Assembly: GCF_004798965.1 (NCBI RefSeq)
Contig: NZ_SDSD01000005.1
Location: 237,875 to 301,874 of the forward strand
Source: Onishia niordana
Lineage (GTDB): Bacteria; Pseudomonadota; Gammaproteobacteria; Pseudomonadales; Halomonadaceae
Direction: 5' to 3'
Length of the DNA stretch: 64,000 bases
Each line of letters starts with the position of its first letter. Position 1 is the stretch's first letter. The position numbers and the translations under genes are program-made. Below the pieces are notes generated by a model that saw only the letters and a list, made by a program, of their open reading frames with translations, was not told the origin of the DNA and made no database searches. Below are positions 33,973 to 45,460 of this stretch, piece by piece.

Positions 33973-36717
33973 ATGGGTGACATCGCCAGAGAGATTCTGC
34001 CAGTCAACATCGAGGACGAGCTCAAGCAGTCGTATCTCGATTACGCCATGAGCGTGATCATCGGCCGGGCGCTGCCCGACGTGCGCGATGGCCTTAAGCC
34101 GGTGCACCGCCGCGTGCTTTTCGCCATGCACGAATTGAACAACGACTGGAACAAACCCTACAAGAAGTCGGCCCGTGTGGTGGGTGACGTCATCGGTAAG
34201 TATCACCCGCACGGGGACAGTGCGGTGTACGACACCATCGTGCGTATGGCGCAGGATTTCTCGATGCGTCACGTGCTGGTCGACGGTCAGGGTAACTTCG
34301 GTTCGATCGACGGTGATAACGCAGCCGCCATGCGTTATACCGAGGTCCGCATGTCAAAGCTCTCGCATGAGCTGTTGGCTGACCTCGAGAAGGATACCGT
34401 CGACTGGGTCGATAACTACGACGGTACCGAGCGCATCCCCGCCGTGCTGCCGACCAAGGTGCCCAACCTGCTGATCAACGGCAGTTCCGGTATCGCCGTG
34501 GGCATGGCCACCAATATACCTCCGCACAACATGAGCGAGGTGATCAGCGGCTGCCTGGCGCTGATCGACGACCATACCCTGTCGGTCGACGACCTGATGG
34601 AGTACATCCCGGCACCGGACTTCCCGACCGGGGGCATCATCAACGGCAAGGCCGGTATCCTCGATGCCTATCGGACCGGCCGTGGACGTATCTATGTACG
34701 CGCCCGTCATACCATCGAGCATGATGACAAGACCGGCCGTGATCACATCATCGTCAGCGAACTGCCTTACCAGGTGAACAAGGCCCGGTTGATCGAGAAG
34801 ATCGCCGAACTGGTCAAGGACAAGAAGATCGACGGCATCGCGGAGCTGCGCGACGAGTCCGACAAGGACGGTCTCCGCGTGGTGATCGAGGTCAAGCGCG
34901 GCGAGAGTGGCGAGGTGGTGGTCAATAATCTCTTCGCTCAGACCCAGCTGCAGAATGTCTTCGGTATCAACATGGTGGCCTTGTCGGATGGCCAGCCTAA
35001 GACGCTGGATCTGAAGCAGATGCTCGAGGCCTTCATTCGCCACCGTCGCGAAGTGGTGACCCGTCGCACGCTTTACGAGCTTCGCAAGGCCCGCGAGCGG
35101 GGGCATATCCTCGAGGGTCTGGCGGTCGCCATCTCCAACATCGACGAGGTGATCGAGCTGATCAAGGCCTCGCCGTCGGCCGCTGAAGCCAAGGACAAGC
35201 TGCTGGCTCGTGCCTGGCAACCGGGGCAGGTCACCGGCATGCTGGAGCGTGCCGGGGCGACCTCTTGCAAGCCTGAAGACCTGGAAGAAGGCTTCGGTCT
35301 CGATGAGGCAGGGCAAGAGTACCGGCTCTCGCCCGCTCAGGCCCAGGCCATTCTCGAGCTGCGCCTGCATCGCCTGACAGGCCTTGAAACCGAGAAGCTG
35401 CTTAACGAGTACCTGGGGATCCTCGAGAAGATTGCCGAGCTGACCGCGATACTCGCCTCGGCCGATCGCCTGCTCGAGGTGATCCGCGAGGAACTCGAGG
35501 CGATCCGCGATCAGTATGGTGATCCGCGTCGCACCGAGATCCAGATCAGCCATCTGGACCTGCACATTGAGGACCTGATCGCCGAAGAGGACATGGTGGT
35601 GACCATCTCCCGCAGCGGCTACGCCAAGACGCAGCCGTTGTCCGACTATCAGGCTCAGCGTCGCGGCGGTCGCGGCAAGTCGGCGACGGCCATGAAGGAC
35701 GAGGATGTCATCGAACACCTGCTGGTAGCCTCGACCCATGACACCGTGCTGGTGTTCACCAACAAGGGCAAGGTCTACTGGCTCAAGGTCTACGAGATGC
35801 CCAATGCCAGCCGTGGCTCGCGTGGCAAACCGTTGATCAACCTGCTGCCGCTGGACGAAGGCGAGGCCGTGAGCGCGATGCTGCCGGTGCGCGATTACCA
35901 TGCCGACAGCTTTATCTTCTTCGCCACGGCCAAGGGCACGGTCAAGCGCACCAGTCTTGATCAATTCTCTCGTCCGCGCAGTGTCGGCCTGATCGCCATC
36001 GACATCGATGAAGATGATCATCTGATCGGCGCTGCCATCACGTCAGGCAGCGATCATGCCATGCTGCTGTCCTCCAATGGCAAGGCGATTCGCTTCGAAG
36101 AGTCTCATGTGCGTGCCATGGGCCGTACTGCCCGCGGTGTGCGCGGCATGCGCCTGCAGGATGGCGCCAAGGTGATCAGCCTGATCATCCCGCAGTCTCA
36201 GCAGATCGATGTCGAGACGGAGAGCGATACTGACGTTGGTGACGAGTCGCAGCCAGATGTGACGACGGCCGGCAACGGGGGCCAGATCTATATCCTCACG
36301 GCCTCTGAGCGTGGCTTTGGCAAGCGCACCCGCCTCGAGGAGTTCCCGCTGCGGGGTCGCGGCGGGCAGGGCGTCATTGCCATGCAGACCAGCAAACGCA
36401 ACGGTGACCTGGTTGCAGCGATGCAGGTCTATTCCGCCGATGAAATGATGCTGATCACCGATCGCGGCACCTTGGTGCGTACCCGTGTCGAAGAGGTCTC
36501 TACCACCTCGCGCAATACGCAGGGTGTGATGCTGATCCGCCTCGGCGAGGGTGAGGCGTTGGTCAAGACCGTGCGTATCGATGAGCCGGAAGAGGAAGAG
36601 ATCAGCGGTGAGGTGCTTGATGAGTCGTCCAATGAGACTGCTGATGGCCAGGAAGGCGCCGATGGAGCGCCGGGAGCGGGCCAGGACGGCGATGACTCAC
36701 CTGAAGGCGGCCACTAA
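33973..36717 (+). CDS. gyrA: DNA gyrase subunit A
   Basis: A 914-residue gyrase A subunit (E. coli 875) that introduces negative supercoils with GyrB. Catalytic Tyr122 in AAAMRYTE. The quinolone-resistance region is wild type: [17 protein letters not shown] with Ser83 and Asp87 in E. coli numbering. The C-terminal beta-pinwheel carries the GyrA box (QRRGGRGKS) and an acidic insertion (about 742-765, [18 protein letters not shown]), and the tail is acidic ([20 protein letters not shown]). AAGGA 11 bases before the ATG. It leads a plus-strand run of serC, pheA, tyrA-aroA, cmk and rpsA. Confidence 0.99.
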   Translation: MGDIAREILPVNIEDELKQSYLDYAMSVIIGRALPDVRDGLKPVHRRVLFAMHELNNDWNKPYKKSARVVGDVIGKYHPHGDSAVYDTIVRMAQDFSMRHVLVDGQGNFGSIDGDNAAAMRYTEVRMSKLSHELLADLEKDTVDWVDNYDGTERIPAVLPTKVPNLLINGSSGIAVGMATNIPPHNMSEVISGCLALIDDHTLSVDDLMEYIPAPDFPTGGIINGKAGILDAYRTGRGRIYVRARHTIEHDDKTGRDHIIVSELPYQVNKARLIEKIAELVKDKKIDGIAELRDESDKDGLRVVIEVKRGESGEVVVNNLFAQTQLQNVFGINMVALSDGQPKTLDLKQMLEAFIRHRREVVTRRTLYELRKARERGHILEGLAVAISNIDEVIELIKASPSAAEAKDKLLARAWQPGQVTGMLERAGATSCKPEDLEEGFGLDEAGQEYRLSPAQAQAILELRLHRLTGLETEKLLNEYLGILEKIAELTAILASADRLLEVIREELEAIRDQYGDPRRTEIQISHLDLHIEDLIAEEDMVVTISRSGYAKTQPLSDYQAQRRGGRGKSATAMKDEDVIEHLLVASTHDTVLVFTNKGKVYWLKVYEMPNASRGSRGKPLINLLPLDEGEAVSAMLPVRDYHADSFIFFATAKGTVKRTSLDQFSRPRSVGLIAIDIDEDDHLIGAAITSGSDHAMLLSSNGKAIRFEESHVRAMGRTARGVRGMRLQDGAKVISLIIPQSQQIDVETESDTDVGDESQPDVTTAGNGGQIYILTASERGFGKRTRLEEFPLRGRGGQGVIAMQTSKRNGDLVAAMQVYSADEMMLITDRGTLVRTRVEEVSTTSRNTQGVMLIRLGEGEALVKTVRIDEPEEEEISGEVLDESSNETADGQEGADGAPGAGQDGDDSPEGGH

Positions 36718-36758
36718 CCCCCTTCGAGCCGATACCATTAGTCTGGAATACTACGCCG

Positions 36759-37859
36759 ATGACACGTCACTATAATTTTTGTGCGGGACCGGCAGCACTG
36801 CCGGCCGCCGTGCTCGAAAGGGCTCGCGAAGAGCTGCTGGACTACCATGGCCGCGGTCTCTCGGTGATGGAGATGAGCCATCGTAGCGCCGAATTCGTGG
36901 CCATTGCCGAGCAGGCTGAGGCCGACGTGCGTGAGCTGCTGGCGGTGCCCAGTAACTATCGGGTGCTGTTTCTTCAGGGCGGTGCCTCCATGCAGTTCGC
37001 GATGCTGCCTTATAACCTGCTGGGGCAGGGCGGCACCCCCAACTATCTCTACACCGGGATATGGGGCAAGAAGGCCATTGCCGAGTCGCGTCACCTGGCC
37101 GGGGCCCATGTGGCGGCCTCCAGTGAAGCCAATGGGCTGACCGCCGTGCCGCGCCAGGATGACATTGTGCTCTCAAGCGATGCCGCTTATCTGCACTATA
37201 CGAGCAACGAGACCATCGGTGGTCTCGAGTTCGATTATGTGCCCGAGGGGCGCTTGGCCGATGGAAGCCGCGTGCCGGTGGTCTGCGATATGTCCTCGTC
37301 GATCCTGTCCGGCCCGATAGATGTCTCACGCTTCGACATTATCTACGCCGGTGCACAGAAGAATATCGGCCCGGCCGGCCTGACGCTTGTGATCGTGCGT
37401 GATGATCTTCTGGAGCGTGCGCGTCCCGAGACGCCGACCATGTTCAACTACAAGGTCATGGCCGAGCACGGTTCGATGTACAACACGCCACCAACCTATA
37501 GCTGGTATCTGTCAGGCCTGGTGTTCCAATGGTTGAAGCACGAAATCGGTGGTCTCGAAGCGATGGATGCGCTCAATGACCGCAAGGCGGCCAAGCTCTA
37601 CGCTGCTATCGATCAATGCGAGATGTACTCCAATCCCATCGCGAAAGCCAACCGGTCGCGAATGAATGTGCCCTTCGTGCTGGCCGATGATCGTCTCGAC
37701 AAGGCCTTCCTGGCCGAATCCGAAGAGGCCGGTCTACTCAATCTCAAGGGTCACCGTAGCGTAGGCGGCATGCGTGCGAGTCTGTATAACGCAGTGCCCG
37801 AAGCCGGGGTTGATGCCCTGGTGGATTTCATGACCGACTTCGAGCGTCGGCGCGGCTAG
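36759..37859 (+). CDS. serC: phosphoserine aminotransferase
   Basis: A 366-residue PLP enzyme of serine synthesis (3-phosphohydroxypyruvate to phosphoserine) that can also serve pyridoxal phosphate synthesis. N-terminal YNFCAGPAALP, GGASMQFAMLPYNLL, the PLP-Lys segment IIYAGAQKNIGPAG and the C-terminal GHRSVGGMRASLYNA are typical. It starts 41 bases after gyrA and precedes pheA by 88 bases; likely part of one transcription unit. Confidence 0.98.
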   Translation: MTRHYNFCAGPAALPAAVLERAREELLDYHGRGLSVMEMSHRSAEFVAIAEQAEADVRELLAVPSNYRVLFLQGGASMQFAMLPYNLLGQGGTPNYLYTGIWGKKAIAESRHLAGAHVAASSEANGLTAVPRQDDIVLSSDAAYLHYTSNETIGGLEFDYVPEGRLADGSRVPVVCDMSSSILSGPIDVSRFDIIYAGAQKNIGPAGLTLVIVRDDLLERARPETPTMFNYKVMAEHGSMYNTPPTYSWYLSGLVFQWLKHEIGGLEAMDALNDRKAAKLYAAIDQCEMYSNPIAKANRSRMNVPFVLADDRLDKAFLAESEEAGLLNLKGHRSVGGMRASLYNAVPEAGVDALVDFMTDFERRRG

Positions 37860-37947
37860 TGTCGCAGCGGGCGGCACCGCCTTAGCCATTGCGCTTGGCG
37901 TTGGCCGCACCATTGTCGAATCAGGGGTTTAGTGTAGGGGAAATCGA

Positions 37948-39039
37948 ATGAGTGACACCCCCATCGATCTCGATGCGCTACGTCAGCGCATTGATGGCCT
38001 GGATGGTGAGATCCTTCGTCTGATCAGTGAGCGCGCCCAGTGCGCCAGTCAGGTCGCCAAGGTCAAGACCAGCTCCGACCCGGATGCGGTCTTCTACCGG
38101 CCCGAGCGTGAAGCGCAGGTGCTGCGGCGCATCATGACGCTCAATCAAGGCCCGCTGGATGCCGAAGAAATGGCGCGCCTGTTCCGCGAGATCATGTCGG
38201 CCTGCCTGGCGCTTGAGCAGCCAGTCAAGGTGTCTTATCTGGGGCCCGAGGGTACGTTTACCCAACAAGCTGCCCTCAAGCACTTCGGTGAGAGTGCCGT
38301 CAGCCTGCCGATGGCGGCCATTGATGAAGTATTCCGAGAGGTCGAGGCGGGCGCTGTGAACTATGGCGTGGTGCCGGTGGAAAATTCCACCGAGGGTGTG
38401 GTCAACCATACCCTCGATTCCTTCATGGATTCTTCCATGCGCATCTGTGGCGAGGTGGTGCTGCGTATTCATCACCACTTGCTGGTGTCCAGTAATACGC
38501 GTCGTGACAAGGTCTCGCGTATCTACTCCCATCCGCAGTCCTTTGCGCAGTGCCGTAAATGGCTGGACGCCCATTATCCGCATGCCGAGCGAGTGGCCGT
38601 CTCCTCCAACGCCGAAGCGGCCAAGCTGGTCAAGACCGAGTGGCACAGCGCGGCGATTGCCGGCGATATGGCCGCCAAGCTTTATGGGCTCGATAAGATC
38701 GCCGAGACGATCGAGGATCGCCCGGACAACTCGACGCGCTTCCTGATCATTGGCAATCAGGACGTGCCGGCCTCCGGCGAGGACAAGACGTCCATCGTGG
38801 TCGCGATGCGCAACCAACCCGGCGCGCTACATGACCTGTTGGAACCCTTCCACCGGCATAAGATCGATTTGACGCGCCTTGAGACACGGCCCTCGCGCTC
38901 CGGGGTCTGGAACTATGTGTTCTTCATCGATTTCCGGGGCCATCGTGACAACGCCCAGGTGGCAGCGATGCTTGAGGAAGTGCAGCTGCGTTGCGCCGAG
39001 CTCAAGGTGCTCGGCTCCTACCCGGTGGGTGTGCTCTGA
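37948..39039 (+). CDS. pheA: bifunctional chorismate mutase / prephenate dehydratase (P-protein)
   Basis: 363 residues. AroQ-type chorismate mutase at 1-90 (LDALRQRIDGLDGEILRLIS), prephenate dehydratase at about 95-275 (YLGPEGTFTQQAALKHFG; the TRF motif in NSTRFLIIGN) and a C-terminal ACT domain with the Phe-binding TRLETRPSR (ESRP-like) motif, which gives feedback inhibition. Commits chorismate to phenylalanine. AGGGG before the ATG. The stop is 2 bases upstream of the tyrA-aroA start, so they are coupled. Confidence 0.97.
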   Translation: MSDTPIDLDALRQRIDGLDGEILRLISERAQCASQVAKVKTSSDPDAVFYRPEREAQVLRRIMTLNQGPLDAEEMARLFREIMSACLALEQPVKVSYLGPEGTFTQQAALKHFGESAVSLPMAAIDEVFREVEAGAVNYGVVPVENSTEGVVNHTLDSFMDSSMRICGEVVLRIHHHLLVSSNTRRDKVSRIYSHPQSFAQCRKWLDAHYPHAERVAVSSNAEAAKLVKTEWHSAAIAGDMAAKLYGLDKIAETIEDRPDNSTRFLIIGNQDVPASGEDKTSIVVAMRNQPGALHDLLEPFHRHKIDLTRLETRPSRSGVWNYVFFIDFRGHRDNAQVAAMLEEVQLRCAELKVLGSYPVGVL

Positions 39040-39041
39040 TC

Positions 39042-41375
39042 ATGACGGTGCCTTCCAGGTCTCAGGCGGCGATGACAACTGAGGCAGGCAGCGATGTGGC
39101 AGGGCCTGCTGAGTCTCAGCTATTGATCGTTGGGCTCGGGCTGATCGGTGGCTCACTGGCCTCGGCACTCAAGGCGGGTGGCTTTTCCGGCCGCATCCTT
39201 GCCTGTGATCGTGATCCCGATGAAATCGCCCGCGGTATCGAGATGGGCATCATCGATGGCGGCGATACCGAGCTCTCCAGCGTGCTGCCTGGCAGCACGC
39301 TGGTGGTGCTGGCGGTACCGGTGCTGGCGATGGATGCGGTCATGCAGTCTCTCAAGGCAGGGCTTGCAACGGCCGATACCGCCGTTGTCATTACCGATGT
39401 GGGCAGCACCAAGGCGGCGATTCGCGAGGCCGCAGAACGTGCCTTCGGTACGCTGCCGGCCAACTTTGTGCTGGGCCACCCCATCGCCGGCTCCGAGAAG
39501 AGCGGCGTCGCCGCCTCCAACCCTCGCTTGTATCATCAGCATAAGGTCATTCTGACGCCCGACGAGAACACGGCGCCCTCGGCACTTTCTCGGGTGCGCG
39601 CGCTCTGGCAGTTCTGTGGCGCTACAGTGCTCGAGATGCCGATAGCGCGTCATGACCAGGTCCTTGCGCGGACCAGTCATCTACCGCATCTGTTGGCCTT
39701 TTCGTTGGTGGACACCCTGGCGCGCCAGGATGAGCGTCTGGAGATTTTTCGCTATGCCGCCGGCGGCTTTCGTGATTTTACGCGGATCGCCGGCAGTGAT
39801 CCGGTGATGTGGCGTGACATCTTTACGGCCAACAGTCAGGCGGTGCTTCAGGCGCTCGATGATTTCGAGAGCGGTGTGGCGCGGCTTCGCCGAGCCGTGG
39901 AGGACGGCGATGGCGATGCCATGCTGGGTATCCTCGATCGTGCCAGCCATGCGCGGCAATATTTCGATACGCTGTTAAACCAGACCAGTTATCAGGCGGG
40001 TTATCAGACCATGCAAGACAATTCCATGCGCTACCGGGTCACCCCCGGTGGTAGTGTCGACGGGCGCATTCGCGTGCCGGGTGACAAGTCAGTGTCACAT
40101 CGTTCCATCATGCTCGGCGCGCTTGCTGAGGGGGTGACCGAGGTCAAGGGCTTCCTCGAGGGTGAAGATAGCCTGGCGACGTTGCAGGCCTTCCGCGAGA
40201 TGGGCGTTGCGATAGAAGGGCCGCACCAGGGGCGGGTGACCATTCATGGTGTGGGCATGCACGGCCTAAAGGCCCCAGCGGGACCGATTTATGTGGGTAA
40301 TTCCGGGACGGCCATGCGGCTTTTCACCGGTTTGCTGGCCGGCCAGTCCTTTGATAGCGAGTTGACCGGCGATGCCTCACTGACCAAGCGGCCAATGGAT
40401 CGAGTGGCTGATCCGCTTCGTCTGATGGGCGCGACCATCGACACCGCCGAAGGGGGGCGTCCGCCGCTGAAGATTCATGGTGGTCAGGCGCTTAAGGGCA
40501 TTGATTACGACATGCCCATGGCCAGTGCCCAGGTCAAGTCCTGCCTGCTGCTGGCGGGCATGTATGCCGAGGGCGAGACGCGGGTCAAGGAGCCGGCGCC
40601 GACCCGTGATCACACCGAGCGCATGCTCAATGGCTTTGGCTATCGGGTCGAGCGTGAGGGTGATACCGCTTGGCTGAATGGTGGGGGATCATTGACCGCG
40701 GGCCCAATTGATGTGCCGTCCGATATCTCCTCGGCGACCTTTTTCCTCGTCGCCGCGGCGATCACGCCGGGTGCCGATCTCACCCTTGAGCATGTCGGCA
40801 TCAACCCGACCCGGGTTGGGGTCATCAACATCCTCAAGCTAATGGGAGCCAACCTTGAACTCTCGAACCAGCATGAGGTCGGCGGGGAGCCGGTCGCAGA
40901 CATTCGGGTGCGTTATTCACCGCTCTCGGGTATCGACATCCCCGTCGATCAGGTGCCGCTGGCTATCGATGAGTTTCCGGCACTGTTCATAGCGGCCGCC
41001 AATGCCAGTGGCAAGACACGCTTGCGTGGCGCTGAAGAATTAAGGGTCAAGGAATCCGATCGTATCAAGGCCATGGCCGATGGCCTGGATCTGCTTGGCG
41101 TCGAGAACACCGTGGTGGCCGATGGCATTGATATCATCGGCGGCGATGATGGTACCGGAACGCCGAATTATGGTGGTGGCCACGTCGATAGCCTCGGTGA
41201 TCATCGCATCGCCATGGCCTTCACGGTGGCCGGTCTGCGGGCAAGCGACGAAATCCTGATCGACGATTGCGCCAACGTAGCCACGTCCTTCCCGGGCTTC
41301 GTGCAGCTGGCCTGTCGCGTGGGTCTGACGGTTAGTCCGGAATCGGTCGCTAGTGAACAGCAGGAGGATGCATGA
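39042..41375 (+). CDS. fused prephenate dehydrogenase / EPSP synthase
   Basis: 777 residues with two enzymes in one chain. Residues about 20-310 are TyrA-type prephenate dehydrogenase ([31 protein letters not shown], the tyrosine branch). Residues 329-777 are AroA, 5-enolpyruvylshikimate-3-phosphate synthase, with class II signatures: [54 protein letters not shown] and INPTRVG. The fusion is known in Halomonas and Pseudomonas relatives. The start at 39042 follows pheA by 2 bases; Met at 39072 is an alternative. The stop overlaps cmk (ATGA). Both reactions lie in aromatic amino acid synthesis, at separate steps around chorismate. Confidence 0.95.
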   Translation: MTVPSRSQAAMTTEAGSDVAGPAESQLLIVGLGLIGGSLASALKAGGFSGRILACDRDPDEIARGIEMGIIDGGDTELSSVLPGSTLVVLAVPVLAMDAVMQSLKAGLATADTAVVITDVGSTKAAIREAAERAFGTLPANFVLGHPIAGSEKSGVAASNPRLYHQHKVILTPDENTAPSALSRVRALWQFCGATVLEMPIARHDQVLARTSHLPHLLAFSLVDTLARQDERLEIFRYAAGGFRDFTRIAGSDPVMWRDIFTANSQAVLQALDDFESGVARLRRAVEDGDGDAMLGILDRASHARQYFDTLLNQTSYQAGYQTMQDNSMRYRVTPGGSVDGRIRVPGDKSVSHRSIMLGALAEGVTEVKGFLEGEDSLATLQAFREMGVAIEGPHQGRVTIHGVGMHGLKAPAGPIYVGNSGTAMRLFTGLLAGQSFDSELTGDASLTKRPMDRVADPLRLMGATIDTAEGGRPPLKIHGGQALKGIDYDMPMASAQVKSCLLLAGMYAEGETRVKEPAPTRDHTERMLNGFGYRVEREGDTAWLNGGGSLTAGPIDVPSDISSATFFLVAAAITPGADLTLEHVGINPTRVGVINILKLMGANLELSNQHEVGGEPVADIRVRYSPLSGIDIPVDQVPLAIDEFPALFIAAANASGKTRLRGAEELRVKESDRIKAMADGLDLLGVENTVVADGIDIIGGDDGTGTPNYGGGHVDSLGDHRIAMAFTVAGLRASDEILIDDCANVATSFPGFVQLACRVGLTVSPESVASEQQEDA

Positions 41376-42055
41376 GCGATGCCAATGCACCCGTGCTGAC
41401 CATCGATGGGCCTGGTGGGGCCGGAAAAGGCACCATCAGTCGTCTGATTGCCGAGCGACTGGACTGGCACCTGCTGGATAGTGGGGCACTTTATCGCCTG
41501 ACCGCTCTGGCGGCGCTCCGGCATGAGGTTCGTACCGACGACGAAGAGGCCCTCGAGGCGCTTGCCGCCGAGCTGGACGTGGTCTTTGTGCCCTTTGATG
41601 GTGGCAGCCGAGTGCTGCTTGAAGGTAATGACGTCAGCCAGGAAATCCGTACCGAACAGGCCGGTGACCGAGCTTCTCAGGTGGCGGCCTTGCCACGGGT
41701 TCGTCAGGCGCTGCTGCGTCGCCAGCGTGATTTCCAGAAGGCCCCTGGTTTGGTCGCAGATGGCCGCGACATGGGCACCGTGGTATTCCCTGAGGCGCCG
41801 CTCAAGGTCTTTCTGACCGCAAGTGCCGAAGAACGAGCTCAGCGCCGCTATCTCCAGTTGCGGGAAGCGGGACAGAGTGCTAGTCTACCGAGTCTTTTAA
41901 AGGAGATTCAGGCCCGCGATGCGCGAGACATGCAGCGCAGCGTTGCCCCTCTCGAGCCGGCAGACGATGCCATCGAGCTGGACACCACGAGCCTGACAAT
42001 TCCGGAAGTGGTGGAACGGGTGACAGTTCTCCTTGCCCAACGTGGCATTTCATGA
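41372..42055 (+). CDS. cmk: cytidylate kinase
   Basis: A 227-residue (d)CMP kinase. P-loop [15 protein letters not shown] at 10-24, [14 protein letters not shown] with the nucleotide-binding motif, [12 protein letters not shown] and [13 protein letters not shown] of the lid. AGGAGG 4-5 bases before the ATG; overlaps the tyrA-aroA stop by 4 bases. The aroA-cmk-rpsA order is strongly conserved in gammaproteobacteria. Confidence 0.97.
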   Translation: MSDANAPVLTIDGPGGAGKGTISRLIAERLDWHLLDSGALYRLTALAALRHEVRTDDEEALEALAAELDVVFVPFDGGSRVLLEGNDVSQEIRTEQAGDRASQVAALPRVRQALLRRQRDFQKAPGLVADGRDMGTVVFPEAPLKVFLTASAEERAQRRYLQLREAGQSASLPSLLKEIQARDARDMQRSVAPLEPADDAIELDTTSLTIPEVVERVTVLLAQRGIS

Positions 42056-42240
42056 GCGTCTAACGATCCATTACGGGCTGCGGGATGATGTAACGACATG
42101 GGACGGACAACACACACTGAAAGTCCGCTCAGGTCTAACCAGCGCTAACATCCCCGGAGCATATTGCAGTAGGCCCGCACTCGCTGGTGGTGCGGAGAAG
42201 GCGGTAAGCCGCCATTCAACGTTGATCACGTAGGAACATC
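42056..42240 (+). promoter_or_regulatory. rpsA leader region
   Basis: 185 bases between cmk and rpsA without an ORF. In E. coli this interval carries rpsA promoters and a structured leader through which S1 represses its own translation; the same is inferred here by position. No clear promoter hexamers were picked by eye. Confidence 0.4.
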
Positions 42241-43917
42241 ATGAGCGAAAGCTTTGCTGACTTGTTTGAACAGTCTCTCCAAGACATCAACATGGAGCCG
42301 GGCGCCATTGTCATGGCGACCGTCGTCGACATTGAAGGTGACTGGATCACCGTCAATGCCGGTCTGAAATCCGAAGGCCAGATCCCGTCCGCGCAGTTCC
42401 GCGACGACAACGGTGAGCTGACCATCGGTGTGGGCGACGAAGTCAAGGTCGCACTCGAAGCCGTGGAAGACGGTTTCGGCGAAACCCGCCTGTCCCGCGA
42501 GAAAGCCAAGCGCGCCGAGGCGTGGAAAGAGCTGGAAGCAGCCTTCGAGAAGGATGAGATCGTCAAGGGCGTGATCAACGGTAAGGTCAAGGGCGGCTTC
42601 ACCGTCGACGTGGCTTCCATCCGTGCCTTCCTGCCGGGTTCGCTGGTCGACGTTCGCCCGGTGCGTGATACTGCGCACCTCGAGCACAAAGAGCTGGACT
42701 TCAAGGTCATCAAGCTCGACCCCAAGCGCAACAATGTGGTGGTTTCTCGCCGTGCCGTTCTCGAAGCCGAGAACAGTGCCGAGCGTGAAGCACTGCTGGC
42801 TACCCTGCAGGAAGGCCAGCAGATCAAGGGTATCGTCAAGAACCTGACCGATTACGGTGCCTTCGTGGACCTGGGCGGCGTCGACGGCCTGCTGCACATC
42901 ACCGACATGGCCTGGAAGCGTATCAAGCATCCGTCCGAGATCGTTGCCGTCGGCGACGAGATCAATGTCAAGGTGCTGAAGTTTGACCGTGAGCGTAACC
43001 GTGTATCCCTGGGTCTCAAGCAGCTGGGCGAAGATCCCTGGGTCAACATCAAGGGTCGCTACCCGGAAAACACCAAGGTCACCGCGCGCGTTACCAACCT
43101 CACCGACTACGGCTGCTTCGCCGAGCTCGAAGAGGGTGTCGAGGGTCTGGTCCACGTGTCTGAAATGGACTGGACCAACAAGAATATCCATCCGTCCAAA
43201 GTCGTCCAGGTTGGCGACGATGTCGACGTGATGGTCTTGGATATCGACGAAGAACGTCGTCGTATCTCCCTGGGTATCAAGCAGTGCACCACCAACCCGT
43301 GGGAAGACTTCAGCGCTCGCTTCAACAAGGGCGACCGCGTTTCTGGCAGCATCAAGTCCATCACCGACTTCGGCATCTTCATCGGCCTGGATGGCGGTAT
43401 CGATGGTCTGGTGCACCTGTCAGACATCTCCTGGTCAGAGACAGGCGAAGAAGCCGTGCGCAACTTCAAGAAGGGCGACGAAGTTGAAGCCGTCATCCTG
43501 TCTATCGATCCGGAGCGTGAGCGCATCTCGCTGGGCATCAAGCAGCTGGACAGCGATCCGGTTGCCGAGTACCTCGCCGTCAACGACAAGGGCTCGGTTG
43601 TGACCGGTCGTGTCGTCGAAGTCGATGCCAAGGAAGCGCACGTTGAGCTGTCAACCGACGTCGTTGCTGTGCTCAAGGCGTCCGAGATCAGCGCTGACCG
43701 TGTTGAAGACGCACGTAATGTCCTGAATGAAGGTGACAGCGTCGAAGCGCGTATCGTGAGCGTAGATCGCAAGAGCCGCTTGATTAACTTGTCCGTCAAG
43801 GCCAAGGATCAGGACGATACCCGTAAAAACATGGGTCGTCTGCGCGAGCAGCAAGAGACCGAGTCTACACCGACCACCATCGGTGACTTGATCAAGCAGC
43901 AGATGGGTCAGGACTAA
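42241..43917 (+). CDS. rpsA: 30S ribosomal protein S1
   Basis: 558 residues (E. coli 557) made of six S1 RNA-binding repeats, each with the pattern G-x-V-x4[15 protein letters not shown] or a close variant. The first two repeats dock on the 30S subunit and the later ones bind mRNA. TAGGA 6 bases before the ATG. The usual downstream gene ihfB is absent; a terminator and bioA follow. Confidence 0.99.
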   Translation: MSESFADLFEQSLQDINMEPGAIVMATVVDIEGDWITVNAGLKSEGQIPSAQFRDDNGELTIGVGDEVKVALEAVEDGFGETRLSREKAKRAEAWKELEAAFEKDEIVKGVINGKVKGGFTVDVASIRAFLPGSLVDVRPVRDTAHLEHKELDFKVIKLDPKRNNVVVSRRAVLEAENSAEREALLATLQEGQQIKGIVKNLTDYGAFVDLGGVDGLLHITDMAWKRIKHPSEIVAVGDEINVKVLKFDRERNRVSLGLKQLGEDPWVNIKGRYPENTKVTARVTNLTDYGCFAELEEGVEGLVHVSEMDWTNKNIHPSKVVQVGDDVDVMVLDIDEERRRISLGIKQCTTNPWEDFSARFNKGDRVSGSIKSITDFGIFIGLDGGIDGLVHLSDISWSETGEEAVRNFKKGDEVEAVILSIDPERERISLGIKQLDSDPVAEYLAVNDKGSVVTGRVVEVDAKEAHVELSTDVVAVLKASEISADRVEDARNVLNEGDSVEARIVSVDRKSRLINLSVKAKDQDDTRKNMGRLREQQETESTPTTIGDLIKQQMGQD

Positions 43918-43965
43918 TTCCTGCCCGGGCGCCTCGGCTTGCCGAGGTGTCCTGATTGCTTGAAC

Positions 43966-43995
43966 AAAAACGCCGCCCTTTGGGGCGGCGTTTTT
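43966..43995. terminator. intrinsic terminator of rpsA
   Basis: AAAAACGCCGCCC / GGGCGGCGTTTTT stem with a short loop, 50 bases after the rpsA stop; a small upstream hairpin CGCCTCGGC/GCCGAGGTG (43930-43949) precedes it. Confidence 0.92.
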
Positions 43996-44124
43996 CGTTT
44001 CCGAGTGTCAGGTTTTATGGATTCATTTCAGTTGCCAGCAACTCTATAAGCAACTCTCCAAGCAGCTCTCTACGTGGCTAGTTTAAAGCCAGGCTCCATC
44101 ACTTCGCGTCACAACCCAGCGCTC

Positions 44125-45417
44125 TCATTCAGCCGGTAATGGGTGGTGGGCACTCAAGAACCACTCCTTCATGGTCGTCGTAATCAGGCGCATCTCATCA
44201 TCGAGCGTGACATAGGCCGGCATCGTGTAAAGCCAGCGGCCGAAGCTGCGCAGCCAGACGCCACGCTCGCGGGCGAATGCCTGTACGTCCTCCAGGCTTG
44301 TCTCGTCGTGTACTTCGATCACTGCCGTGGCGCCGAGGGCGCGCACGTCTCTCACGGCCGGGTGAGCCTTGAGGTCGGTATCCTCGACCAGCTCCTGGCG
44401 TAGGATGGCGTTGAGTGAGGCGATCTTGTCCAGATAGTTTTCTTCTTCGAAGACGGCCAGGCTCTCAAGTGCGACGCGGCAAGCGAGAGGGTTGCCCATG
44501 AAGGTGGGGCCGTGCATGAAGGCATGATGAGGATCTTCGCTCAAGAAGGCGTCAAAGACCTCGTCAGTGGCGAGAGTTGCTGCATGGCCCAGGTAGCCAC
44601 CGGTTAGGCCTTTGGAGAGCACCATGATGTCTGGCGTGACGTTGGCATGGTCGGCGGCGAACATTTTGCCGGTCCGCCCAAAGCCGGTGGCGACTTCGTC
44701 GAAGATCAGCAGCACGCCGAACTCATCGCAGAGTGCTCTTGCTGCCTCAACATAATAGGGCGAGGTCATGTTGAGCCCACCAGCAGCCTGCAGCAGAGGC
44801 TCCATGAGCAGTCCGGCAATTTCATGGTGGTGGGCTTCGAGCACATCACGTAAGCGCTTTATATCGGCTTCTACCTCGTCTCGAGTGGCATCGAAGGGGG
44901 CGGTGGGTGCTGGAGCAAAATGGTGCGTGGGTAGAAAGCCGGAAAACAATGAGTGCATGCCTTCCTCGGGATCACAGACTGCCATGCAGCCGGCCGTATC
45001 GCCATGATAGGCCTTCATCAGTGACAGCATGCGGTATTTGCCTTTACGGCCACGCTGTACCTGATACTGCACAGCCATCTTCATGGCCACTTCCATCCCG
45101 ACAGAGCCACTGTCCGAGAAAAAGACATGATTGAGTCCAGGCGGCGTTACTCGCACCAACGCCTTTGAAAGCAGGTCTGCTGGTTCATGCGTCAGCCCGC
45201 CAAGCATCACGTGGCAAAGCGTATCGGCTTGTTTCTGGATCGCTGAGACTAGCCTGGGGTGAGCATAACCATGAATCATGCACCACCAGGAGCAAGTGGC
45301 ATCCAGTAGTTGCTCCCCGCTCTCAAGAGTGAAGTGTGCTCCTTTACCGCCTATTACTTTAAGGGCTGCGGCTTGAGTCTGCATCTGGGCATAAGGGTGC
45401 CAAAGTGAGTGGCTCAT
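44125..45417 (-). CDS. bioA: adenosylmethionine-8-amino-7-oxononanoate aminotransferase
   Basis: A 430-residue class III PLP aminotransferase of biotin synthesis (KAPA to DAPA with S-adenosylmethionine as amino donor). HPYAQMQTQ at the start, CSWWCMIHGYAHPRL (the W-W pair of BioA), LIFDEVATGFGRTG and the PLP-Lys motif LSKGLTGGYLG are present. It is alone; bioBFCD are not nearby. GGAT/GAGG-type ribosome site before the ATG. The operator at 45429-45460 places it under biotin-BirA repression. Confidence 0.97.
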   Translation of the reverse strand: MSHSLWHPYAQMQTQAAALKVIGGKGAHFTLESGEQLLDATCSWWCMIHGYAHPRLVSAIQKQADTLCHVMLGGLTHEPADLLSKALVRVTPPGLNHVFFSDSGSVGMEVAMKMAVQYQVQRGRKGKYRMLSLMKAYHGDTAGCMAVCDPEEGMHSLFSGFLPTHHFAPAPTAPFDATRDEVEADIKRLRDVLEAHHHEIAGLLMEPLLQAAGGLNMTSPYYVEAARALCDEFGVLLIFDEVATGFGRTGKMFAADHANVTPDIMVLSKGLTGGYLGHAATLATDEVFDAFLSEDPHHAFMHGPTFMGNPLACRVALESLAVFEEENYLDKIASLNAILRQELVEDTDLKAHPAVRDVRALGATAVIEVHDETSLEDVQAFARERGVWLRSFGRWLYTMPAYVTLDDEMRLITTTMKEWFLSAHHPLPAE

Positions 45418-45428
45418 GGGGATCCTCT

Positions 45429-45460
45429 TTGTTAACCTTCTATTCTGATAAGGTTAACAG
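45429..45460 (-). promoter_or_regulatory. BirA operator of bioA
   Basis: On the plus strand TTGTTAACC (45429-45437), 14-base spacer, GGTTAACAG (45452-45460), fitting the BirA consensus TTGTNAACC-N14/15-GGTTNACAA. On the minus strand a consensus -35 TTGACA (45476-45471) lies just upstream, so the operator covers the -10 region and start of transcription. The same TTGACA is embedded in a further half-site (TTGTCAACC, 45470-45478). Confidence 0.88.

Noticed and set aside
43918..44124. ihfB expected after rpsA
   Set aside because: No IHF-beta-like sequence in the interval; only a terminator and non-coding sequence. Its absence here is noted, not taken as loss from the genome.
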